Assembly: GCA_965223405.1 (NCBI GenBank)
Contig: CBDCWO010000006.1
Location: 868,001-932,000, forward strand
Direction: 5' to 3'
Origin: CBDCWO01 sp965223405
GTDB lineage: Bacteria; Bacteroidota; Bacteroidia; Chitinophagales; Saprospiraceae
DNA: 64,000 nucleotides
How positions within the stretch are numbered: the stretch's first letter is position 1; each line of letters begins with the position of its first letter. Made by a program: the position numbers and the translations under genes. The notes beneath the pieces are model-generated. The model was not told the DNA's origin. It worked only from the letters and a program-made list of their open reading frames with translations, and did not search any database. Of this stretch, positions 37,952 through 48,972 are shown one piece after another.

Positions 37952-40900
37952 AAGTTTTATACTGACCTGTTAATAAAAAAACTAACGCACTCGTATCATT
38001 TTTTTAAGTGCTACATGATCTTGAGTTTCCAATTGATAGTACAGAACTCCAGTAGCTGAATTTATTGATTTACTATCGACTCGGACTTCATTATAGCCAC
38101 TCACAAATCCTCCTTCAAATTCATACAATAATTTACCTCGCATATCGAGGATACGCAGAATACCCACATCTGCCCGGGGCAGTTCAAATCCTATCGTCGT
38201 GTAACTGAAGAATGGATTCGGTATGTTTTGATACAACTTAAAGCTTTGATGTTCTATCAATTCATCTCCCCTCCTGAATCTTACTCCTACATCTATTGGT
38301 GTATAATCGGAATGATAGGCTTCTGCCGGAGTATAACGCGAATGTACTTTCATTGATTCACTCAACTTACCATCAGCTGCTGCTCTTACCCGCAGTGTAA
38401 ACAGTTCCTCTTCTTGATCCAGGGTCACACCAGATTCGTCATGCCAACTCAATGTGAGCATTCCCGAAGCGGCCCAACGCCAACCTACATTGGTCTCATC
38501 AAATTCCAATCCCGACCGACTGATGCCCAGAACTTCCAAATTTAACAACTCTATAGTACCCTGGAATCCTACTATATCCTCAAAAGCTGATCCGTAAAAG
38601 GAAATCTCATAAGTCTCCTCTGCTGTATATTCCAACTCGTCAACCTCAAACCACATCTTTTCCCTCTCCTCCCGTATCTCTACTTCCATCAATCCATTGG
38701 CTTTGACATTTCCATTCACATCTCCTATCTTGACACCTACAAAATCCAAATCATCCATTTCTTCCACTCGCATATCCTGCAATTTGATCGATTCAGGATA
38801 CTCCCACGGTTGTTGAGGGGAGGGAAATACATAATTCTTATCCACAAATCGCCAACTCATATTGTGCTCAAACTCCGTAGATGTCCCTAATATCATCTTT
38901 CTTAATTCTACGATATCTAGTGCACTGATCTGCTTGGAATCATTCACATCTGCCGCTATAAGTTTATAGGGACTACTGAGTAATTCAGTACCCAGGACAT
39001 GCTTCTGGATCAATACCAAATCCAAGGTGCTTACCCCATTCAAGGGATCATCGTTACGTTCCGGTCTCACCTCATAACGGTTACCAAATATCGCATTATG
39101 AACCGCATATCTGCCATCTACATCCGTCTTAACCATTCCCATCTCAGTCACCGATACTTCTGCATATTCTACTCCCTCTCCACTTTCTATATCTATCTTG
39201 CCGGATAGCTGTACTAGATTCGGTGCATCCGTACACGGAGGACCAACTCCATCCTGAAGATTTAACGTCACATTACAACTTCCGATATTGCCTCCTTCAT
39301 CCATAAATATAACGGTCAAAGGGATCAGCTGAGATATCCCATTGGGTATATCAGCACACGTAAACACCTTCGATGTGGTAAAATCATCATAACCTATGTA
39401 CAAATCCTCCTGGGGTGTACAATTGTCCAGGGTTCCCAAATCAAATATCGAGGCATCTACTTCAACACTACCTACAGTATCCATAATCACTGTGATTATT
39501 TCTCCCGTACAGTACACTCCAGGTGCCTTGCAATCATTGACCGCAAACTGAACCGTATCCGTCACCGCATTGCCACAACCATCCCCTATCCTTATCGCCA
39601 CCGTGTAAATTCCTAAATCAAATACTCCAGTCAACTCATTGCCCGTTCCAGAAGCCACCTCATTTTCCATATTATCATAAACTGTATAACTATAACGGAT
39701 ATCTCGACTACAGTTATCCCGACCTTCTCCCAAATTCAAACTAATCTCCAATGGCTCACAGTTCTCATTATAACTACAAAATACCGTATCTGTCCTTCCC
39801 GTAAACTCCGGCTCTTCCTGATCCTGGACTTTGATCACCTGAATGTATTTCATGTATCCATCTCCATTGTCCTTGAGCGATCGTATTACACAGGGTCGAT
39901 TCGTTCCGGCTCGCAAACTGTCATTCATAATATAGTCCGGATTACGATCCAACTGCTCGCCTTCATAAATACACCAATCTACTAATGTCCAAATCCTTAA
40001 TATTTTGTAACATCCATCTTCCACAATATTCAAGCGCTCATCGTGATAATTGATCCCAACTAATTCACACTCATCATCACTTACTATAGGCAACCCTCCC
40101 ATTCCTTCCGGACTGAGATCCATAACTTCATTGCATAATATTTCTATATCAGTAGGAAAGATTACCTCAAAATCACTCCTCGGAAGCGTTGTAATTCGCT
40201 GCCCTCCGGTCCCTACATTTCCACACCTATCTGTTACCGTCCACACACGATGCATAGTACCTACTCCACATTCATTCAATGATCCACTATCCAACTCACG
40301 CTGCTGTAGCGAATCCAAAGGTGTACAATTATCTTTAATGAACGGTGTTCCAAATTCAAATTTTGGACGTCCACCCGGACTATCATATACATCCATCAAC
40401 AACCACGCTCGACAATATACTGGTCGCCAGTTATAACCATCTACCACATATCGACCCTGAATTCCCCAGGGTAGCGAATCACAGGCAGCATATTGCCCTA
40501 CCGACGGACCCCCATAATATCCATTTGTCCCGCCTGGCCAAGGATAACTAACCGGATTGTCACAGGAGCCAGGATAGACAAAAGAATTAGCGATCGACAA
40601 GGGTACACCATCACAATAAACCGTAACATCTCCTGCTGTGGTAACCACTGGTGCTACCTTGTCTTCTTTTAATACTTCTACCATACATTGACTCCAGTGA
40701 TGTGGAAAGGTCATCCGGCTATTACTCAAATTCACTATTTCAGGATAGTCAGCCTGTATTTTAACCCATTGATCCAAATCAGAAGCCAACACATATTCAC
40801 AATCCAAAGGATTCGGTTCTGATCCATATACCGGCCCATCCACTCCCTTGGCCAATGAGGCCTTTAACAAATCCATCCTCGGAATATCTATTGGAGTAAC

Positions 40901-41353
40901 CTCATCGTAATGCAAGCGTAGGTAACAGGCAAAATCATCGTATACCTGGAAGCAATACCAATTGTGCTTACTACCCGCAAATTGATGTGGATCATACTGC
41001 GGCATTCCGCAGGCTTCATATACTCGCAATACCACCATTTCAGACCCACAATCAGTCAATTCTACATAATCATTGAATAGATAACACTCGATCCAATGTT
41101 CAATCTCCGATTCAATCCCGGCCTGATTGCTCAAGTAGTAGTTTTCTCCATAAAAAACCTTGTAAGCTTCCACCCAATAATTAGTCCAGTAGTCAATGTC
41201 CGTCATCTTCGCTACTGCAAAATGAAGTGAATCACAACAATTATCAAAACTTCCATCATCCAGATCTTCCGCCGCAATCCGTGACCAACATCCCTCAGGA
41301 TCCGGTGTCGTCGTCGTAATCCGATCACATACCGGGGTTGGTCCTATGTCGTC
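37923..41353 (-). repeat. Block II copy 1
   Basis: A 3,431-bp segment near-identical (about 99% by eye, scattered substitutions, no indel noticed) to 45542-48972 at a constant offset of 7,619. It begins at the T-tract of the terminator and ends within the codons before 'IGPTPVCDRI'. Immediately beyond 41353 the two genes diverge to clearly paralogous but poorly matched sequence. Confidence 0.93.
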
Positions 41354-44300
41354 CATTACATCTACCTGCTGAATATATTCCCTGCTGAATCCACAAGGAT
41401 CCTGAAGTAAATAATGAATACGATACGTTCCCGGACTCAATTTGAATCCTATCTGTAATCCCGGAAGTAATTCCCCATATAGTTTTTCCAAAGAGTTAGG
41501 AATAGAACCATCCGGATTCCTGACTACAAAAGTGACTTTGGTTGACAGATCATCTGTTCTGCTTTGTCTCCTAATTTTCAAACCGCAATCATCAATAATG
41601 GAGGGTCTTCGTAGTGTGATTTGGCCATTGCAGTCGTGAGGAGAAATGGGCGAAATAATACCACCTAACTCCTGCTCAAGCCTGGGGGCAACAGTATCCA
41701 TGACTTCAATCCATTGTATACAACTTGTATCCGTGCCCGCACACCAATCAGCTATTTCCCAAGTTCTTTTGATCTTATAAGAATTCCCACAAGTTGGAAG
41801 AATTAAGTCTGAGTAATTTGTGAATATTTGGCAGTGAATCCCAAAATTTTCCGTTAAGAACAGAGTATCTCCGCCTTGGATCAGATAGGGAGGTGAGACC
41901 AATCCGACAGATTCCCCTAGCTCATTCAATATCGGAAGTGGATGGGCGTATCCATTTTCGTCGATCTCCGCATAATCCGGATGCCAAAGTGCTTCTACCC
42001 ACATAGAGGTTGAGGAATCGAATATCTGAGCGTTACAGGCCACTTTTACATTCGAAGGACAATTTACTGGTAATCCTGATAAATTGATCAAATTTATTAC
42101 CTGTTCGCAGGTAGTTATACGCTCCCATTGGTCCTTTACCTGTATCTTGCGTGTTACCTGTCCTATTAACTCGCCACTATTGCAATCGAAGGGAGTATAT
42201 TTTTCAGAAATGATCTTACTTTCAAGAGGAAATTCACAAGTCTTACCGAACTCTGGTAATGGGGGTAATGGAGATAAACAATAAATGGTTGTATCTCTGC
42301 ACATGATTGCCGGAACTCCACTTCCGAGATGCACATTTAATTTGCCCCAGCAGTGAGCATTGGTCAATATATTGGTGACTTTGTAATACAGGGTCTGTCC
42401 AATCATATTGATATTAATTGCGGTACCAATTGGTCGTTTGGCATAGTCCAATACCATACCTTCCAACGCTACTGTACATTCCGGATCATATCCTGCCACG
42501 AAAAGCTCTAAAGGAAACTCTCTCTCGCACTCCATACCAAGTGACACACTGAGTTCGTCATAACAAATCATGGGCCGATAAGGATTGCAGCCACAATTCA
42601 AGACCAAAATTGTGGTACAGGTATCACGCAGTCCATAATCATCTACCACTATGAGCTCAACACTATCCAATAGAACCTGGTCATAGAGTCCACCGCAATC
42701 AAATTCATATTTGCTTAGGTACATGGTGTCAATACCACATACATCAAAACTTCCATCATCAACTGAATCCACCGTAATAACAGCTGGTCCCAGCACAGGA
42801 ACATCGAGAAACAGAGTATCCCTGCAGCGGGCAACCGGGGGTTCGGCTGCTACAATGTTACCGACAATTTCACAGGAGTCGGTCAAACCACAGGAATCTG
42901 AAATGAAATACCTCTGGATGACATCAGTAGAACTGGTTATTAAAATTCCTCTAAAACTTTGAGAATCAATCCCACAATTATCGGTAAAACTACCACCAGC
43001 ACGTATAAATGAATCAATTTCCATTAAATCATCAGGTACCATTTCACAACCAGTAAAGATGATCGATGGACATGTAATATCCGGAGGAATGGTGTCGATT
43101 CTAGTAATTACCTGCCTTAAACTATCCGTATTGCCACATTGATCTTCGGCCCGCCACCAGCGATAGATTGTATCAGTTGCCGGACATTCACCGGATACTA
43201 TTTCATCTCGGTAGCTTACCAAAATGGCATCGCTACAATGGTCAAATGTATCCATTATTTCACCGGTTCTCGCCGGTAAAGTATCCAAATCGCAATTGAG
43301 GACCGTATCCGGGGGAACGGTAAATGTCGGTGGAACCGTATCAATACGAGTAATTCTTTGGATATGCTGAGCAAGATTACCACAAGTATCCATAATGCTC
43401 CACACCCTCAAAATCGTATCAATAGCAGGACAAATACCCGGAACTATATTATCGAGGTAGGTAATGGTTACCGTATTGCCGGTACAGTTATCCATGGCAT
43501 TTGTGATCATACCTGTAGAAGACACCGATGTGTCACCATCACAAGGGATTTCCATATTTGCAGGTGCCGTAAATGTAGGTGGAGTGACGTCTTCAACCAG
43601 GATTACTTGAGTACAGGTATCCATACCATCCAAATTGGAATAGATAAAATGACGGTAAATAAGCAGAGGATTTAGATTACATCCCGTTCCTGAAATCACT
43701 TGATCAACCACCATCGAATCATATCCCGAACACGTTGTTACCATGATTCCTGACCAATCCGCAGAAGGAACTTCCATCAAACACTCTCTTCTTATCGTAT
43801 CCAGATCACAAGTTACTTGCAAGCCTATAAAGGCAGAATCCATTGCGATTGCCTGAACACAAGTATCGGTACTATTTCCCATTTCCGATCGGGTTACTGT
43901 GACTGAATATTTTGAATTGTCTGCCAATGCAGATATGGATGAAGTAGTACTTCCATCGGACCATTCATAATTGTAATTACAAGATGGAGCAGCACTTATC
44001 ACATTGGCTTGTAAAATCACACTGTCCATATTTCCACATGATTTGGTTATTTCTACTTGATACACAGGAAAGACAACCACATATGAGGTATCGTAAATGA
44101 TCGTATCTGGGTCTAAACATACCATATCCAGTGGTGATGCCGCAGCAATGTACATAAAAGTATCACCCACACACTGTGTCACTGATCCAAACACCATGGA
44201 GTTATACAAAAATGTGCACTCCAAACTATCTGATGTACAATTCAACAAATTATCCAAATTTGGATCATCAGGACTTGTCCAGCATACTTTATCCGCTCCG

Positions 44301-45193
44301 GTAACTAATAATACCGAATCGCAGGGTTCGACAGTCATAAGGTTTTCAGCCTCCACAGAGGGTATATCCATTATACTTACTGAAGTGGCATTCATACCTT
44401 GCTTACATGACAACATATACACCACTTTGTTGTCATAGGTACATACTGTTGACATATTTAGACCATTCGGATTACTGGCAATTAAAGAATCACAGGTATA
44501 CGCATCTTTATTAAATGCCCAATACAATTCACCAGCTGGAGATCCCGAACCCACATCTTCCACTTCGACTCCAAAGTCATTAGGTCCTAGCTCTATTTTG
44601 AACTCAAAACATCTTTTGCTCGCATTGTTGCCCATGCCTCCAGTACAATTTCCACATCCCAATCCCCTTGGTCGAGCAATTATCAAACAACTATCTACAT
44701 GAGAATTGGTAAAGATAATATGGTAGAAAGGCACATCAGAACTGTCTGGGGAAGTACACCCGGTAAAGGGCTTTCCTACACAGGTGTAAGATCCCGAATC
44801 TACGTGCATGGTATCACAACTATTTGCTTGTTCAACAATGACAATATCATAGGTCATGCCGTTTTCATAAGGTCCAAAATACCAATACTCGTTGGGTTCG
44901 GCTATAGTTAAGTTTATTTGAGCAATAGAGTAACTAGCTGATTCTACATCAGATGAAATGTCATCCACCCTGATACCACGATTGTCAGGGTTGTTTCCGG
45001 TAAGATCTATGACATCATAAATACCTGGAGCACCCATAATGTGAAACCCAACGTAAAATGAATCTGGATTTTCTGGTCTACAATAAAAAAATATTCCATC
45101 AATTTCGGCATCACAAGGCTGAGCACTACTTTCGACAGAATTTACAAGAAATAAGGATAAGAAAAGTAATGAAAAAATGGTCCTGCTAAGCAT
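37982..45193 (-). CDS. Giant T9SS-secreted protein: HYR-like domains, block II with dockerin-like and sorting domains
   Basis: A 2403-aa protein with signal peptide MLSRTIFSLLFLSLFLVNSVESSAQ. Residues about 26-480 are a cysteine-rich region of unrecognised fold, partly PKD-like ('CNYNYEWSDGSTTSSIS'). Residues about 480-900 hold tandem HYR-like units ('VTPPTFTAPANMEIPCDGD', 'VPPTFTVPPDTVLNCDLD'). A diverged chassis segment runs from about 900 to 1280. Block II (1280-2403) has further HYR-like domains, a carboxypeptidase-regulatory-like beta-sandwich ('AEVSVTEMGMVKTDVDGRYAV'), a dockerin-I-like pair ('VSTLDLVLIQKHVLG', 'SALDIVELRKMILG', about 2050-2110), a cohesin-like domain (about 2180-2300) and a T9SS sorting domain ('NIPNPFFSYTTIGFELPR', ending 'KKMIRVR'). 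Surface display by T9SS is well supported; the ligand is unknown. Confidence 0.9.
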   Translation of the reverse strand: MLSRTIFSLLFLSLFLVNSVESSAQPCDAEIDGIFFYCRPENPDSFYVGFHIMGAPGIYDVIDLTGNNPDNRGIRVDDISSDVESASYSIAQINLTIAEPNEYWYFGPYENGMTYDIVIVEQANSCDTMHVDSGSYTCVGKPFTGCTSPDSSDVPFYHIIFTNSHVDSCLIIARPRGLGCGNCTGGMGNNASKRCFEFKIELGPNDFGVEVEDVGSGSPAGELYWAFNKDAYTCDSLIASNPNGLNMSTVCTYDNKVVYMLSCKQGMNATSVSIMDIPSVEAENLMTVEPCDSVLLVTGADKVCWTSPDDPNLDNLLNCTSDSLECTFLYNSMVFGSVTQCVGDTFMYIAAASPLDMVCLDPDTIIYDTSYVVVFPVYQVEITKSCGNMDSVILQANVISAAPSCNYNYEWSDGSTTSSISALADNSKYSVTVTRSEMGNSTDTCVQAIAMDSAFIGLQVTCDLDTIRRECLMEVPSADWSGIMVTTCSGYDSMVVDQVISGTGCNLNPLLIYRHFIYSNLDGMDTCTQVILVEDVTPPTFTAPANMEIPCDGDTSVSSTGMITNAMDNCTGNTVTITYLDNIVPGICPAIDTILRVWSIMDTCGNLAQHIQRITRIDTVPPTFTVPPDTVLNCDLDTLPARTGEIMDTFDHCSDAILVSYRDEIVSGECPATDTIYRWWRAEDQCGNTDSLRQVITRIDTIPPDITCPSIIFTGCEMVPDDLMEIDSFIRAGGSFTDNCGIDSQSFRGILITSSTDVIQRYFISDSCGLTDSCEIVGNIVAAEPPVARCRDTLFLDVPVLGPAVITVDSVDDGSFDVCGIDTMYLSKYEFDCGGLYDQVLLDSVELIVVDDYGLRDTCTTILVLNCGCNPYRPMICYDELSVSLGMECEREFPLELFVAGYDPECTVALEGMVLDYAKRPIGTAININMIGQTLYYKVTNILTNAHCWGKLNVHLGSGVPAIMCRDTTIYCLSPLPPLPEFGKTCEFPLESKIISEKYTPFDCNSGELIGQVTRKIQVKDQWERITTCEQVINLINLSGLPVNCPSNVKVACNAQIFDSSTSMWVEALWHPDYAEIDENGYAHPLPILNELGESVGLVSPPYLIQGGDTLFLTENFGIHCQIFTNYSDLILPTCGNSYKIKRTWEIADWCAGTDTSCIQWIEVMDTVAPRLEQELGGIISPISPHDCNGQITLRRPSIIDDCGLKIRRQSRTDDLSTKVTFVVRNPDGSIPNSLEKLYGELLPGLQIGFKLSPGTYRIHYLLQDPCGFSREYIQQVDVMDDIGPTPVCDRITTTTPDPEGCWSRIAAEDLDDGSFDNCCDSLHFAVAKMTDIDYWTNYWVEAYKVFYGENYYLSNQAGIESEIEHWIECYLFNDYVELTDCGSEMVVLRVYEACGMPQYDPHQFAGSKHNWYCFQVYDDFACYLRLHYDEVTPIDIPRMDLLKASLAKGVDGPVYGSEPNPLDCEYVLASDLDQWVKIQADYPEIVNLSNSRMTFPHHWSQCMVEVLKEDKVAPVVTTAGDVTVYCDGVPLSIANSFVYPGSCDNPVSYPWPGGTNGYYGGPSVGQYAACDSLPWGIQGRYVVDGYNWRPVYCRAWLLMDVYDSPGGRPKFEFGTPFIKDNCTPLDSLQQRELDSGSLNECGVGTMHRVWTVTDRCGNVGTGGQRITTLPRSDFEVIFPTDIEILCNEVMDLSPEGMGGLPIVSDDECELVGINYHDERLNIVEDGCYKILRIWTLVDWCIYEGEQLDRNPDYIMNDSLRAGTNRPCVIRSLKDNGDGYMKYIQVIKVQDQEEPEFTGRTDTVFCSYNENCEPLEISLNLGEGRDNCSRDIRYSYTVYDNMENEVASGTGNELTGVFDLGIYTVAIRIGDGCGNAVTDTVQFAVNDCKAPGVYCTGEIITVIMDTVGSVEVDASIFDLGTLDNCTPQEDLYIGYDDFTTSKVFTCADIPNGISQLIPLTVIFMDEGGNIGSCNVTLNLQDGVGPPCTDAPNLVQLSGKIDIESGEGVEYAEVSVTEMGMVKTDVDGRYAVHNAIFGNRYEVRPERNDDPLNGVSTLDLVLIQKHVLGTELLSSPYKLIAADVNDSKQISALDIVELRKMILGTSTEFEHNMSWRFVDKNYVFPSPQQPWEYPESIKLQDMRVEEMDDLDFVGVKIGDVNGNVKANGLMEVEIREEREKMWFEVDELEYTAEETYEISFYGSAFEDIVGFQGTIELLNLEVLGISRSGLEFDETNVGWRWAASGMLTLSWHDESGVTLDQEEELFTLRVRAAADGKLSESMKVHSRYTPAEAYHSDYTPIDVGVRFRRGDELIEHQSFKLYQNIPNPFFSYTTIGFELPRADVGILRILDMRGKLLYEFEGGFVSGYNEVRVDSKSINSATGVLYYQLETQDHVALKKMIRVR

Positions 45194-45540
45194 CTGATAT
45201 TAGTTTCGTTATTCAATGGAATACACCATTTCACATCGAGTATTCCTTAAATTGGGTAAACTGACTGGAGAAATACCAAAAAGGTATATCTCGATCGTTT
45301 GATTTAATTCAAATGATTGAATAGGTCCTATTTATTAGGACTGGCAAGGTTCTATATCAGGTGATAGCGGATTATATTATAAAACAAATATATATTTAGT
45401 TTTTTAATTATCAATGTATTTTATTTAATATTTTTTTGTAATATATATAATACACTAAATGTGTCACTTACAATCTTGTTAATAATTATATACGTATCTT
45501 ATTGATAATCAATATGTATTTGAATCGTGTAGCTCAAGGA
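45194..45540. other. Intergenic region between the 2403-aa and 3900-aa protein genes
   Basis: About 350 bp, AT-rich, with no supportable gene. It contains the promoter candidate listed separately (45385-45414) and otherwise only low-complexity A/T runs. Confidence 0.5.
45385..45414 (-). promoter_or_regulatory. Candidate Bacteroidota promoter for the 2403-aa protein gene
   Basis: On the minus strand a TTG at 45414-45412 is followed after 19 nt by TATATTTG at 45392-45385, matching the TTG-N19-TAnnTTTG pattern of primary-sigma promoters in this phylum. Transcription from here would give a leader of roughly 185 nt before the ATG at 45193. Confidence 0.45.
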
Positions 45541-45570
45541 AAAAAAGGGTTGGACATGATGTCCAACCCT
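45541..45570 (-). terminator. Rho-independent terminator of the 3900-aa protein gene
   Basis: The same 11-bp stem, 3-nt loop and T-run as at 37923-37951, here 31 bp past the stop at 45601. It is part of the duplicated block II. Confidence 0.88.
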
Positions 45571-48500
45571 AAGTTTTATACTGACCTGTTAATAAAAAAA
45601 CTAACGCACTCGTATCATTTTTTTAAGTGCTACATGATCTTGTGTTTCCAATTGATAGTACAGAACTCCAGTAGCTGAATTTATTGATTTACTATCGATT
45701 CGTACCTCATTATAGCCGCTCGCAAATCCTCCTTCATATTCATACAATAATTTACCTCGCATATCGAGGATGCGCAGAATACCCACATCTGTCCGGGGCA
45801 GTTCAAATCCTATCGTCGTGTAACTGAAGAATGGATTCGGTATGTTTTGATACAACTTAAAGCTTTGATGTTCTATCAATTCATTTCCCCTCCTGAATCT
45901 TACTCCCACATCTATTGGTGTATAATCGGAATGATAGGCTTCTGCCGGAGTATAACGCGAATGTACTTTCATTGATTCACTCAACTTACCATCTGCTGTT
46001 GCTCTTACCCGCAGTGTAAACAGTTCCTCTTCTTGATCCAGGGTCACACCAGATTCGTCATGCCAACTCAATGTGAACATTCCCGAAGCGGCCCAACGCC
46101 AACCTACATTGGTCTCATCAAATTCCAATCCCGACCGACTGATGCCCAGAACTTCCAAATTTAACAACTCCATAGTACCCTGGAATCCTACCATATCCTC
46201 AAAAGCTGATCCATAAAAGGAAATCTCATAAGTCTCCCCTGCTGTGTATTCCAACTCGTCAACCTCAAACCACATCTTTTCCCTCTCCTCCCGTATCTCT
46301 ACTTCCATCAATCCATTGGCTTTGACATTTCCATTCACATCTCCTATCTTGACACCTACAAAATCCAAATCATCCATTTCTTCCACTTGCATATCCTGCA
46401 ATTTGATCGATTCAGGATACTCCCACGGTTGTTGAGGGGAGGGAAATACATAATTCTTATCCACAAATCGCCAACTCATATTGTGCTCAAACTCCGTAGA
46501 TGTCCCTAATATCATCTTTCTTAATTCTACGATATCTAGTGCACTGATCTGCTTGGAATCATTCACATCTGCCGCTATAAGTTTATAGGGACTACTGAGT
46601 AATTCAGTACCCAGGACATGCTTCTGGATCAATACCAAATCCAAGGTGCTTACCCCATTCAAGGGATCATCGTTACGTTCCGGTCTCACCTCACAACGGT
46701 TACCAAATATCGCATTATGAACCGCATATCTGCCATCTACATCCGTCTTAACCATTCCCATCTCAGTCACCGATACTTCTGCATATTCTACTCCCTCTCC
46801 ACTTTCTATATCTATCTTGCCGGATAGCTGTACTAGATTCGGTGCATCCGTACACGGAGGACCAACTCCATCCTGAAGATTTAACGTCACATTACAACTT
46901 CCGATATTGCCTCCTTCATCCATAAATATAACGGTCAAAGGGATCAGCTGAGATATCCCATTGGGTATATCAGCACACGTAAACACCTTCGATGTGGTAA
47001 AATCATCATAACCTATGTACAAATCCTCCTGGGGTGTACAATTGTCCAGGGTTCCCAAATCAAATATCGAGGCATCTACTTCAACACTACCTACAGTATC
47101 CATAATCACTGTGATTATTTCTCCCGTACAGTACACTCCAGGTGCCTTGCAATCATTGACCGCAAACTGAACCGTATCCGTCACCGCATTGCCACAACCA
47201 TCCCCTATCCTTATCGCCACCGTGTAAATTCCTAAATCAAATACTCCAGTCAACTCATTGCCCGTTCCAGAAGCCACCTCATTTTCCATATTATCATAAA
47301 CTGTATAACTATAACGGATATCTCGACTACAGTTATCCCGACCTTCTCCCAAATTCAAACTAATCTCCAATGGCTCACAGTTCTCATTATAACTACAAAA
47401 TACCGTATCTGTCCTTCCCGTAAACTCCGGCTCTTCCTGATCCTGGACTTTGATCACCTGAATGTATTTCATGTATCCATCTCCATTGTCCTTGAGCGAT
47501 CGTATTACACAGGGTCGATTCGTTCCGGCTCGCAAACTGTCATTCACAATATAGTCCGGATTACGATCCAACTGCTCGCCTTCATAAATACACCAATCTA
47601 CTAATGTCCAAATCCTTAATATTTTGTAACATCCATCTTCCACAATATTCAAGCGCTCATCGTGATAATTGATCCCAACTAATTCACACTCATCATCACT
47701 TACTATAGGCAACCCTCCCATTCCTTCCGGACTGAGATCCATAACTTCATTGCATAATATTTCTATATCAGTAGGAAAGATTACCTCAAAATCACTCCGC
47801 GGAAGCGTTGTAATTCGCTGCCCTCCGGTCCCTACATTTCCACACCTATCTGTTACCGTCCACACACGATGCATAGTACCTACTCCACATTCATTCAATG
47901 ATCCACTATCCAACTCACGCTGCTGTAGCGAATCCAAAGGTGTACAATTATCTTTAATGACCGGTGTTCCAAATTCAAATTTTGGACGTCCACCCGGACT
48001 ATCATATACATCCATCAACAACCACGCTCGACAATATACTGGTCGCCAGTTATAACCATCTACCACATATCGACCCTGAATTCCCCAGGGTAGCGAATCA
48101 CAGGTAGCATATTGCCCTACCGACGGACCCCCATAATATCCATTTGTCCCACCTAGCCAAGGATAACTAACCGGATTGTCACAGGAGCCAGGATAGACAA
48201 AAGAATTAGCGATCGACAAGGGTACACCATCACAATAAACCGTAACATCTCCAGCTGTCGTAACCACTGGTGCTACCTTGTCTTCTTTTAATACTTCTAC
48301 CATACATTGACTCCAGTGATGTGGAAAGGTCATCCGGCTATTACTCAAATTCACCATTTCAGGATAGTCAGCCTGTATTTTAACCCATTGATCCAAATCA
48401 GAAGCCAACACATATTCACAATCCAAAGGATTCGGTTCTGATCCATATACCGGCCCATCCACTCCCTTGGCCAATGAGGCCTTTAACAAATCCATCCTGG

Positions 48501-48972
48501 GAATATCTGTTGGACTAACCTCATCGTAATGCAAGCGTAGGTAACAGGCAAAATCATCGTATACCTGGAAGCAATACCAATTGTGCTTACTACCCGCAAA
48601 TTGATGTGGATCATACTGCGGCATTCCGCAGGCTTCATATACTCGCAATACCACCATTTCAGACCCACAATCAGTCAATTCTACATAATCATTGAATAGA
48701 TAACACTCGATCCAATGTTCAATCTCCGATTCAATCCCGGCCTGATTGCTCAAGTAGTAGTTTTCTCCATAAAAAACCTTGTAAGCTTCCACCCAATAAT
48801 TAGTCCAGTAGTCAATGTCTGTCATCTTCGCTACTGCAAAATGAAGTGAATCACAACAATTATCAAAACTTCCATCATCCAGATCTTCCGCCGATATCCG
48901 GGACCAACATCCCCCAGGATCCGGTGTCGTCGTCGTAATCCGATCACATACCGGGGTTGGCCCTATGTCGTC
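45542..48972 (-). repeat. Block II copy 2
   Basis: The partner of 37923-41353. Most substitutions are synonymous or conservative, for example Tyr/Cys in 'FGNRYEVRP' versus 'FGNRCEVRP' and Glu/Gly in 'PDPEGCW' versus 'PDPGGCW'. Upstream of 48972 the sequence becomes only distantly related to the other gene. Confidence 0.93.

Noticed and set aside
37923..48972. Transposon or insertion-sequence origin of the block II duplication
   Set aside because: No transposase, terminal inverted repeats or target duplication was seen at the borders. They lie within homologous coding sequence, which fits gene conversion better.
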